A stretch of 5,202 nt of DNA from Gracilibacteraceae bacterium. Lineage in GTDB: Bacteria; Bacillota; Desulfitobacteriia; Desulfitobacteriales; Syntrophobotulaceae. The notes below the pieces were generated by a model, which searched no databases, had not been told where the DNA came from, and saw only the letters and a list, made by a program, of their open reading frames with translations. The translations under genes were made by a program, and so were the position numbers. Positions 1 to 5,202 of this stretch are shown in pieces (the stretch's first letter is position 1; each line of letters starts with the position of its first letter). The stretch lies in the NCBI GenBank assembly GCA_031255985.1, contig JAIRRL010000152.1, forward strand, positions 1-5,202, read 5' to 3'.

Positions 1-138
1 AGCATCACTATCGGAGGCGATGTCGCCTTGCATAAAACCGCGTTCCCCTGGGGCTTTGCCGATTTTTACAATCATGAAAAAGTCGGCAGGCAGGCCGGAA
101 CCTATGTGCTGGAAAATTATGTCTGGAGAAGACGCTGA
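1..138 (+). CDS. 3' end of an unidentified protein (5' end outside window)
   Basis: The frame is open from the first base and ends at TGA (136-138), giving 45 C-terminal residues that start SITIGGDVALHKTAFPWGF and end ENYVWRRR. I do not recognise the family. The visible part is rich in aromatic residues and has a basic end. Roughly 58% of its codons end in G or C by my count, which is clearly less GC-biased than the murT and gatD codons next to it. That could mean a different expression class or origin, but 45 codons is a small sample. It runs convergently to gatD, 52 bases away, so it is not part of the minus-strand operon. That it is a real coding end is inferred from the open frame and protein-like composition; there is no motif to prove it. 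Confidence 0.5.
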   Translation, partial: SITIGGDVALHKTAFPWGFADFYNHEKVGRQAGTYVLENYVWRRR

Positions 139-190
139 CAGTATTTCCCCGTTCCCGTCTCCTTACTCCGTCTACTCACCCTCTCTCGCC
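139..190. other. short convergent intergenic gap, no terminator seen
   Basis: These 52 bases separate the plus-strand stop (136-138) from the gatD frame's final stop (191-193). The stretch is pyrimidine-rich on the plus strand (purine-rich in the gatD transcript). I looked for a GC stem followed by a T-run in both directions and saw none, so the expected convergent terminator is not evident here. Confidence 0.6.
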
Positions 191-451
191 TTAGTGTCGG
201 GCCAGCATTGCCCGGTGAGCGGCGATTTCCGCCGCGTCGTCCAGCGGCGGCAGTTCCGGCGGCTCTCCCTGCCGGGCCAGGGCGAGCGACAGCAGTAAAT
301 CGGCGATATGCGGGTTTTTGGGCAGGACGGGGCCGTGCAGATAAGTGCCGAACACGTTCCGCCAGCGAACCCCCTCGCCGCCGTCCCGGCCGTTGTTGCC
401 CGCGCCGCCGCCCGGCCGCGGCCGCGCCAGCGGCGCCAGCTCCGGACCGAG
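191..451 (-). pseudogene. gatD: gatD 3' portion, same frame, beyond the internal stop
   Basis: Directly after the TAA at 454-452 the same reading frame continues for 86 codons to a TAA at 193-191. The predicted residues begin LGPELAPLARP and contain GNNGRDGGEG and FGTYLHGPVLPKNP. The latter is the GatD motif carrying the catalytic His; this His codon is at 337-335. The end, DDAAEIAAHRAMLARH, also looks like a normal GatD C-terminus. Joined to the front part, with one residue in place of the stop, the protein would be 254 residues, close to the usual family length. Nearly all codons here end in G or C, as in the intact neighbours, and there is no further stop or frameshift, so decay, if real, is very recent. 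There is no obvious ribosome binding site for separate translation. Confidence 0.8.
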
Positions 452-955
452 TTAAGGGGGGCGGCCGTGGTTTTCAAACCCTACCAGCGTCGTCAGTTTT
501 TCCGCGCCCGGACAGGCGCGGGCCGCCGCCGCCGCTGTTTCCGGGGTCAAATCAGCCCTGACGTTGCCGATGAGGCGTTTTTCCCCCGCTTCCGTGTACA
601 GATCCAGCAGGCCCAGGCCCGGATATTTTTCCCCTCCCGGCGTCCGGTAATAGCTTCCCAGCATTTGCAGGCCGCCGCAGACCGCCAGCAAAACAAGCCC
701 GCCGGCCAAAGCGGCGCGCAAAGCCGGCGCCCGCCGGCTCAGATCCTCCGTCAGGATGCCCTGTTCCCGGTCGGAGCCGCCGCCGAAAAACACGATGTCC
801 GCCGCCGCCGGGTCCCAGGCCGCGCCGAGGGAAATCCGCGCGACCGAACAGTCAATGCCGCGCCAGCGGCAGCGGGCCGCGAGCGCCGCGACATTGCCCC
901 TGTCGCCGTAGAGATTGAGCAAATCCGGGTAAAGATGGGCGATTCGTATCTTCAA
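452..955 (-). CDS. gatD: GatD, lipid II glutamine amidotransferase subunit, truncated by an in-frame TAA
   Basis: GatD is a class I (triad) glutaminase that hydrolyses glutamine and passes ammonia to MurT, which amidates the D-Glu of the lipid II stem peptide to D-isoglutamine in the cytoplasm. The 167 residues before the TAA (452-454) show the family's N-terminal marks: LYPDLLNLYGDRGN near 8-21, FGGGSDREQ at 57-65, the nucleophile Cys93 in AVCGGLQMLG, GLGLLDLYTE, and GFENHG just before the stop. The start is TTG at 955-953, overlapping the fusion gene's TGA as TTGA. It is fixed by an AAGGAGG six bases upstream and by the family-typical N-terminus. The family is usually about 240 residues, so this product is short and lacks the catalytic His, which lies beyond the stop. 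As written the product should be inactive as a glutaminase. Confidence 0.85.
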   Translation of the reverse strand: MKIRIAHLYPDLLNLYGDRGNVAALAARCRWRGIDCSVARISLGAAWDPAAADIVFFGGGSDREQGILTEDLSRRAPALRAALAGGLVLLAVCGGLQMLGSYYRTPGGEKYPGLGLLDLYTEAGEKRLIGNVRADLTPETAAAAARACPGAEKLTTLVGFENHGRPP

Positions 956-3258
956 GCCCCGCCTCCTTCCGCCCGCTCGGCGGCGCGCAGCAAAGCCCGG
1001 AGCGGGGCCAGCGCCGTATAGGTGGGCAAAACGCAGACCCGTTCCCCCGGCGCGGCGGGAAAACGGCGCAAGGCGGCCAAAGCCTGGGCGGGATCGGGAA
1101 CGAGGCGCAAAACCTCTGTGTTCACTGCGGCGTATTTGAGCCGGAGCAGCATATCCTCGCTCCGGCGGCCGCTGCAGACGATCTGGCGCAGGCGCGGCCC
1201 GCCGTCCCCGGTAGGGCCGAGGCGGGCGAGGATCTCAAAATCCACGTCCCACAGCCAGGAGATATCCCGCCCGTCCGCCGCGTTGTCATTTATGGCGATC
1301 AGCAGACGGAGCGGCGCAGCGCCCGCCGTCGCCGCCGCCAGCACCGCGTTAAAACCGGCGGGATTTTTCACCAGGATAAGGGTAAGCCCCCCGCATACCT
1401 GAAACCGCTCCATCCTCCCGTCTCTGGGGGTAAACTCCCGCAAAGCCGCCCGGCCCGCCTCGGCCGGAACGCCGAGGCGGCGGGCCGCCGCCAGCGCTGC
1501 CAAAGCGTTGTATAAATTATAACTGCCGTGCAGCGCCGTCGCGTATTCGACCCCGGCGAGCGTAAAGCGGATCCCGCTTTCCGCGGCGGCAGCCCGCGTC
1601 GCTTCCGCGTCCGGGGCCGGGCGGCGGAACTCGCAGGCCGTACAGGCGTATATACCCAGGTGGGCATAGTGATACCGCTCATAGGCCAGCGGCGCGCCGC
1701 AGCGGGGACAGTAGCGCCCCTCCCGGCTGTCTCCGCTGCCACTGTCTCCCTCGCCATTGTCTCCGCTGCCACTGTCTCCGCTGCCGCTGTCTCCGTCGCC
1801 GCTGTCTCCGTCGCCGGCGGCGTCCTCACCCTCGCCGCCGGGCAGAGCCGCCGCCCCGTAAAAAAAGACTTTTTCCCGGCCGGCGGCCAGGCTCGCCGCG
1901 AGTGGATCGTCCGCGTTCAGGAGCAGTTCCGTCTCCGGCGGCAAAGCCTTGCCCACCGTGGCCACCGTGGCGTCCAGCTCCCCGTAGCGGTCGAGCTGAT
2001 CCCGGAAAAAATTAGTCACCACCGCCAGGCGCGGCGTCAGCTCCCGGCAGAATTCCGGCAGACTGCCCTCGTCCACTTCCGCCAGCAAAATATCGCTGCC
2101 GGCTCGGCCCCGCCAGGTCGCGTCCCGGAGCAGGGCCGTGCAGATCCCGTTTAACATATTGGCCCCTTCGGCGTTGTAGGCCGCTTTTTTGCCCGCCGCC
2201 GCCAAAATAGCGGCCAGCAGATTATTGGTCGTGGTTTTGCCGTTCGTACCCGTGATCACCACGACCCCCTCCCGGTAAGCGCCGCCCAACCGCGCGGGCA
2301 GCCGCCGGCAAAGGCGCCGGGCCGCCGCGCCCGGTAAAGTCGTGCCGCGCCGTCCCGCCAGTCTGAGCGCGCAAGCAGTCAGACGCCCTACCCACAAAGC
2401 CGGCCAAAAGAGGACGCTTCCCGGCTGATCTCTTTCCGCCCGCAATAGGTTATAGACCATAATGACGGCGATCACAACGGCGCCGCCCAGCAAAGACATG
2501 CCCCCCGGTTTTTCCCCCATGGCCGCGAAAACCCAGATCGGGGTGAGAACAGGCTCCAGCGCCGCCGTCACCGCCGCCGTGAAGGCCGGCACCCGGCTGA
2601 TCCCCTCGCAGAAAAAGAGATAGCCGCCCCCCAGCTGGCACACGCCCAATGCGATGATCACGAGCCATTCGCGCCCCCCGGCCGCCGCCACCGCCGGATC
2701 CGTGAAGACAAAAGGCAGGAGAAGAACCAGCCCGGCGTTTCCCAGCATGGTCGCGACCGGCGGATCCGCGCCCTCCAGCGTATTGATGAAACAAAGCCCG
2801 CCAAAGGCGACGCCGGCGAGCAGGCCGAGCAAATTGCCCAGCCAGTAGCCCCCGCCTATTTTGTCCAGAAAAAGCAGCGTGACGCCGGCAAAAATGAAAG
2901 CGCAGGTAATAATTTCCAGCAAACGGGGGCGCGTCCGCCGGTATAAAGCCGTGTAAATGACGATAAAAGCGGGGGCCGTGTATTGGAGCAGGACGGCGTT
3001 GGCGGCGATCGTCAGTTTAACGGCGCTGATATAAAGGATCATCGTGGCCATAATACATAAAGCGGCGGCGACGACCGTTTTGGAGAGGCGGAAGCGCAGA
3101 CCGTTTTTTTTCCGGACGTAAAAAAAGAGCAGGCCGGCCGCCAGCAAACTGCGCAGGCAGGCGATCGCGAGCGGCGACCAGGGGAGATACTTCACCAGCG
3201 CCCCGGCCGTGCTCCAGAGGACGCCCGCCATGACCATGCAAAATATGCCAAACTTCAC
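952..3258 (-). CDS. murT: EamA/DMT-family transporter domain fused in frame to MurT lipid II isoglutaminyl synthase
   Basis: One 768-codon frame encodes two proteins normally separate. Residues 1-275 form an EamA-type membrane domain with about ten hydrophobic segments (near 3-25, 29-48, 59-80, 85-106, 112-131, 141-161, 167-185, 197-220, 224-247, 252-272); its substrate is unknown. From about 282 the sequence is MurT: RRGTTLPG (303-310), ATP-binding GTNGKTTT (337-344), AEVDEGS (393-399), NFFRDQLDRYGE (416-427), LLLNADDP (445-452), a four-Cys zinc ribbon (Cys517, 520, 539, 542), and the C-terminal MurT domain with NDNAADGRDISW (657-668). MurT uses ATP and GatD-derived ammonia to amidate lipid II. 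An even number of helices would leave MurT in the cytoplasm, where it must act. The GTG start at 3258-3256 overlaps nadD's TGA and has AAGGAGAGG upstream; a longer frame upstream only overlaps nadD. A Gly/Asp/Ser repeat linker (482-511) is extra. Both domain calls are secure; that they form one polypeptide is inferred from the absence of a stop or a good internal start. Confidence 0.88.
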   Translation of the reverse strand: MKFGIFCMVMAGVLWSTAGALVKYLPWSPLAIACLRSLLAAGLLFFYVRKKNGLRFRLSKTVVAAALCIMATMILYISAVKLTIAANAVLLQYTAPAFIVIYTALYRRTRPRLLEIITCAFIFAGVTLLFLDKIGGGYWLGNLLGLLAGVAFGGLCFINTLEGADPPVATMLGNAGLVLLLPFVFTDPAVAAAGGREWLVIIALGVCQLGGGYLFFCEGISRVPAFTAAVTAALEPVLTPIWVFAAMGEKPGGMSLLGGAVVIAVIMVYNLLRAERDQPGSVLFWPALWVGRLTACALRLAGRRGTTLPGAAARRLCRRLPARLGGAYREGVVVITGTNGKTTTNNLLAAILAAAGKKAAYNAEGANMLNGICTALLRDATWRGRAGSDILLAEVDEGSLPEFCRELTPRLAVVTNFFRDQLDRYGELDATVATVGKALPPETELLLNADDPLAASLAAGREKVFFYGAAALPGGEGEDAAGDGDSGDGDSGSGDSGSGDNGEGDSGSGDSREGRYCPRCGAPLAYERYHYAHLGIYACTACEFRRPAPDAEATRAAAAESGIRFTLAGVEYATALHGSYNLYNALAALAAARRLGVPAEAGRAALREFTPRDGRMERFQVCGGLTLILVKNPAGFNAVLAAATAGAAPLRLLIAINDNAADGRDISWLWDVDFEILARLGPTGDGGPRLRQIVCSGRRSEDMLLRLKYAAVNTEVLRLVPDPAQALAALRRFPAAPGERVCVLPTYTALAPLRALLRAAERAEGGGA
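962..968 (-). promoter_or_regulatory. Shine-Dalgarno of gatD, supports the TTG start
   Basis: On the minus strand AAGGAGG lies six bases before the TTG at 955-953. It sits inside the last codons of the fusion gene. This near-consensus site at ideal spacing is what decides the unusual TTG start and suggests coupled translation of the MurT domain and GatD. Confidence 0.85.
1727..1816 (-). repeat. six tandem 15-bp repeats encoding an acidic Gly/Asp/Ser linker in MurT
   Basis: Six consecutive 15-base units occur here, consensus CTGTCTCCGCTGCCA on the plus strand, differing by only a few substitutions. Since 15 is a multiple of three, copy number can change without frameshift. On the coding strand, offset by one base, they give six pentapeptides: GDGDS twice, GSGDS, GSGDN, GEGDS, GSGDS (protein residues 482-511). 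They lie between the Mur-ligase central domain and the zinc ribbon, where Staphylococcus MurT, as I remember it, has only a short connector. The segment is probably disordered and solvent exposed. Confidence 0.9.
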
Positions 3259-3878
3259 GCCCGGTACAACCTCTCCTTCTCTATGTAGCGCGCCACCGCC
3301 GCCGGCGTCAGTCCGGCCAGCGGCGCCCCCGCCCGCACCCGCGCCCGGATCATGGAAGACGAGACATCCGGCGTTGCGGCGCTGATGATTTCGATGTCCC
3401 AGCCGGGGAGGGCCGCCGGCGCGTAACCCGGCCGGCTGACGCAGACCAGGCGGGCCAGGCTTTTGATGGCCGCCGCCTCTTTCCAGCCCGGCAGATCGGC
3501 GATCACGTCCGCGCCCGCCGCCAGCCACAGTTCCGGCCGGGGAAAATATTGCCGGAGCAAACGCAAGGTGTCCACCGTAAAACTGGGGGCGCCGCGCTCG
3601 ATTTCCAGGCCGGTGACGTAAAAATCCCGCCGTCCGGCCGCCGCCAGCGCGGTCATCTCCAGCCGGGCCGCCGCCGGGGCGCCGGTACTCCGCTTATAAG
3701 GGGACACGGCCGCCGGCACAAAGAGAACGGCGGCGGGGGCGAGCCGGTTCCGCGCCGCCGCCGCCGCCGCGAGATGACCGCAATGCACAGGGTCAAAACT
3801 CCCTCCCATTACGATGATGCGTTCCGCGCCGCCGCAGCCGGCCAGCACTTCTTTTTCCATATTTTCCGCGTTTTCCAT
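3255..3878 (-). CDS. nadD: NadD, nicotinate-nucleotide adenylyltransferase
   Basis: This cytoplasmic enzyme joins nicotinate mononucleotide and ATP to make nicotinate adenine dinucleotide, the penultimate step to NAD. The 207 residues show the nucleotidyltransferase fold marks in order: GGSFDPVHCGH at 25-35 (the HxGH-type ATP site), SPYKR at 59-63, SFTVDTL at 99-105, GADVIADLPGWK at 122-133, RPGY at 149-152, and the late ATP-site motif VSSSMIR at 172-178, then YIEKERLY near the end. Length is normal for NadD. The start is uncertain: the ATG at 3878 is two bases after uvrC's stop and has no clear Shine-Dalgarno, and an in-frame ATG at 3860-3858 (residue 7) or even Met24 could be used. The gene ends in TGA overlapping the GTG of the next gene. 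In many Bacillota nadD is followed by yqeK and rsfS; here it is not, so the context is unusual though the function is clear. Confidence 0.95.
   Translation of the reverse strand: MENAENMEKEVLAGCGGAERIIVMGGSFDPVHCGHLAAAAAARNRLAPAAVLFVPAAVSPYKRSTGAPAAARLEMTALAAAGRRDFYVTGLEIERGAPSFTVDTLRLLRQYFPRPELWLAAGADVIADLPGWKEAAAIKSLARLVCVSRPGYAPAALPGWDIEIISAATPDVSSSMIRARVRAGAPLAGLTPAAVARYIEKERLYRA
3270..3278 (-). promoter_or_regulatory. Shine-Dalgarno of the transporter-MurT gene, supports the GTG start
   Basis: AAGGAGAGG on the minus strand lies within the last codons of nadD (Lys-Glu-Arg), 11 bases before the GTG at 3258-3256. With the GTGA stop/start overlap it selects this GTG over the upstream in-frame ATG at 3528, whose first 90 codons would merely overlap nadD and read as low-complexity Gly/Arg sequence. 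Confidence 0.75.
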
Positions 3879-3880
3879 AT

Positions 3881-5202
3881 TCAGGCCCCAGTCCCGGTCC
3901 CAGTCCCGGCGCCGGTTCCGCCCGTTTCCCGGCCGCCCCGGTGAAAATGATTCCGCACCGCCAGGGCGACGCGCGGGGGCAGCCCGGCGGCGCGCAGTTC
4001 TTCCTCCGTCGCCGCGGCCACGCCCTCAGCGGAGCCGAATTTGGTCAGCAGCATCCGCCGCCTGGCCACGCCGACGCCGGGGATTTCATCCAATTGGGAA
4101 AGCGTCATCTGTTTCAGCCGCTGGCGGCGATGGTAAGCAATGGCAAATCTGTGAACTTCTTCCTGCATGTATTCCAGAAAACGGAAAACGAGGCGGTGGC
4201 TGTCGTTGAGCGGCAGTTCGCGCCCGGCGGCGTTCATGAGGGCGTTGGTACGGTGGCGGTCGTTTTTGACCAGGCCGGCCACAGGCAAATCGAGTTCCAG
4301 CTCGCGCAAAGCGGCCAGGGCGGCGTTGATCTGGCCGCGGCCGCCGTCCACGAGGATCAGGTCGGGAAACTGGCCTTCCTCGCGTTTTAAGCGGCCGTAG
4401 CGGCGGGAGATTACCTCGCGCATACAGGCGGCGTCGTCCTGATGCGGCTGGGAGTCGAGGCGGAATTTACGGTAAGCGGCCCGGTTGGGGCGGGCGCCGG
4501 TAAACTGTACCATGCCGCCGACAATATTCGTGCCGGCGAGATTGGATATGTCAAAAACCTCGATCGTCTGAGCGGCAGGAATAGCCAGCAGGGCTGCCAG
4601 CGCCGTCAGCACGCTTTCCCGCTCGGCCGCTTTTTTTCCTTCCAGCTGAATTTTTTCGTTCAGCGCCGTTTCGGCGTTGGTTTGGGCCAGGCGCACGAGG
4701 TCGGCCGCCTTGCCCCGCCTGGGAATGGTGAGCGGCAGGATTTCCAGCACGGGCGAAGGCTCAAGCGGCGGAACGCAGATTTCCGGCGGCATGGCGCTGT
4801 TATCCGCGTAATATTGCATCAAAAACGAGACGAAGGCTTCTTCCGGCAGCTCGTAAAAAGGCGTCAGGAAGCCGCTGCGCTGAATCAGGCCGCCGTGGCG
4901 GTAAAACAAAATCTGGACGCTGAGCAGAGAATCATTGCTGGCCCAGGCGACTACGTCCCGGTCGCGCTCGTCGTCCAAGAGAGCGCTTTGTTTTTCGCGC
5001 AAATGCCGCAATTCGCCGATCAGATCCCGGTATTCGGCGGCTTGCTCAAAGCGCAGATCCATCGAGGCCTGGTTCATTTTTTCCTTCAGCCAGCGGAGGA
5101 TTTCCTGCTGCTCGCCTTTGAGAAAAAGAGCGGCTTTGGCGAGGATGTCCCGGTATTCCGTCGCCGGGACGCTGCGGGCGCAGGGGGCGAGGCACTGACC
5201 GA
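3881..5202 (-). CDS. uvrC: UvrC, excinuclease ABC subunit C (N-terminus outside window)
   Basis: UvrC makes the 3' and 5' incisions around DNA lesions after UvrB loading in nucleotide excision repair. The frame stays open to the right edge, giving 439 residues. About 170 N-terminal residues, including the GIY-YIG nuclease, are missing; the ATG at 5077 is internal, not the start. Visible in order: CLAPC (residues 3-7), the last two cysteines of the UvrC four-Cys iron-sulfur site; the UVR UvrB-binding helices (about 42-72); the RNase H-like endonuclease with FDISN (Asp217), ILVDGG (Asp285), KNDRHRT (Asp314) and EEVHRFAI (His350), the expected acidic and His catalytic residues; and tandem helix-hairpin-helix motifs around IPGVGVARR (about 372-419). 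The last residues form a Gly/Thr tail from a hexamer repeat that is not part of the conserved domain. It is the most upstream operon gene in view. Identity is certain. Confidence 0.97.
   Translation of the reverse strand, partial: GQCLAPCARSVPATEYRDILAKAALFLKGEQQEILRWLKEKMNQASMDLRFEQAAEYRDLIGELRHLREKQSALLDDERDRDVVAWASNDSLLSVQILFYRHGGLIQRSGFLTPFYELPEEAFVSFLMQYYADNSAMPPEICVPPLEPSPVLEILPLTIPRRGKAADLVRLAQTNAETALNEKIQLEGKKAAERESVLTALAALLAIPAAQTIEVFDISNLAGTNIVGGMVQFTGARPNRAAYRKFRLDSQPHQDDAACMREVISRRYGRLKREEGQFPDLILVDGGRGQINAALAALRELELDLPVAGLVKNDRHRTNALMNAAGRELPLNDSHRLVFRFLEYMQEEVHRFAIAYHRRQRLKQMTLSQLDEIPGVGVARRRMLLTKFGSAEGVAAATEEELRAAGLPPRVALAVRNHFHRGGRETGGTGAGTGTGTGA
3885..3920 (-). repeat. degenerate hexamer repeat encoding the Gly/Thr tail of UvrC
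   Basis: Six hexamers resembling GTCCCG on the plus strand run head to tail (GCCCCA, GTCCCG, GTCCCA, GTCCCG, GCGCCG, GTTCCG). In the coding direction they give the UvrC ending GTGAGTGTGTGA, beyond the helix-hairpin-helix domain and only a few bases before nadD. It looks like slippage-derived low-complexity sequence; no function is implied. Confidence 0.75.

Larger units (their letters stand above)
191..5202 (-). other. predicted operon uvrC-nadD-transporter/murT-gatD
   Basis: All four genes share the minus strand with a 2-base gap, a GTGA overlap and a TTGA overlap. The two overlaps have Shine-Dalgarno sequences embedded in the preceding gene, which indicates translational coupling. No internal gap is large enough for a promoter, so transcription should start to the right of the window. 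Cotranscription is inferred from spacing only. Confidence 0.75.

Noticed and set aside
60..95. Short T-run/A-run inverted repeat as a bidirectional terminator
   Set aside because: The stem is only about five A-T pairs without a GC core and it lies inside the open plus-strand frame.
172..477. Open minus-strand frame overlapping the end of gatD, considered as evidence for a frameshift
   Set aside because: It lies in a different frame and translates to Arg/Thr-rich noise; the GatD motifs continue in the original frame after the TAA, so no frameshift is needed.
308..1021. Long open plus-strand frame opposite gatD
   Set aside because: Arg/Pro/Ala-rich shadow of a GC-rich gene; no motif, and the minus strand encodes recognisable GatD.
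1727..1816. CRISPR-like array
   Set aside because: The 15-bp units are directly adjacent with no spacers and lie inside a coding frame.
1528..2154. Open plus-strand frame opposite murT
   Set aside because: Its composition, including Val/Ser/Ala repeats from the 15-bp array, is explained by the murT codons on the other strand.
2395..2397. TTG as an independent murT start
   Set aside because: No Shine-Dalgarno precedes it at suitable distance and it would remove the first residues of the MurT homology.
3259..3528. Possible 90-residue N-terminal extension of the transporter-MurT protein from an ATG at 3528
   Set aside because: It overlaps nadD on the same strand in another frame, reads as Gly/Arg/Ala-rich low complexity, and the GTG at 3258 has a good Shine-Dalgarno and starts exactly at the first transporter helix.

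Overview
This is a compact, GC-rich bacterial window dominated by one minus-strand gene cluster. Read in the direction of transcription the order is uvrC (5' end outside the window), nadD, a long gene encoding a drug/metabolite-transporter-like membrane domain joined in frame to the Mur-ligase-like MurT, then gatD. The joints are tight: a 2-nt gap uvrC/nadD, a 4-nt GTGA overlap nadD/fusion, and a 4-nt TTGA overlap fusion/gatD. This fits a single translationally coupled operon whose promoter lies beyond the right edge. A short 3' end of an unrelated plus-strand gene occupies the left edge and converges on gatD.

The organism is most likely a high-GC member of the Bacillota or a related Gram-positive lineage. 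MurT/GatD amidate the D-Glu of lipid II and are known mainly from Gram-positive bacteria; Shine-Dalgarno sequences are strong, and GTG and TTG starts are used. Sequence inspection alone does not allow a genus call.

Functionally the cluster mixes DNA repair (UvrC, nucleotide excision repair endonuclease), NAD synthesis (NadD) and peptidoglycan modification (MurT/GatD). The genes need not share a pathway; the only obvious partners are MurT and GatD, which form one enzyme.

Two things stand out. First, transporter and MurT form one uninterrupted 768-codon reading frame with no convincing independent start for MurT, so a membrane-anchored MurT is predicted. Second, gatD carries an in-frame TAA just after the conserved GFENHG motif, yet the same frame continues undamaged for another 86 codons, including the segment with the catalytic His, before a normal stop. 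GatD is therefore freshly broken, read through, or affected by a sequence error. The MurT part also contains an unusual acidic Gly/Asp/Ser linker made by six 15-bp tandem repeats. The remaining long open frames on both strands are by-products of high GC.
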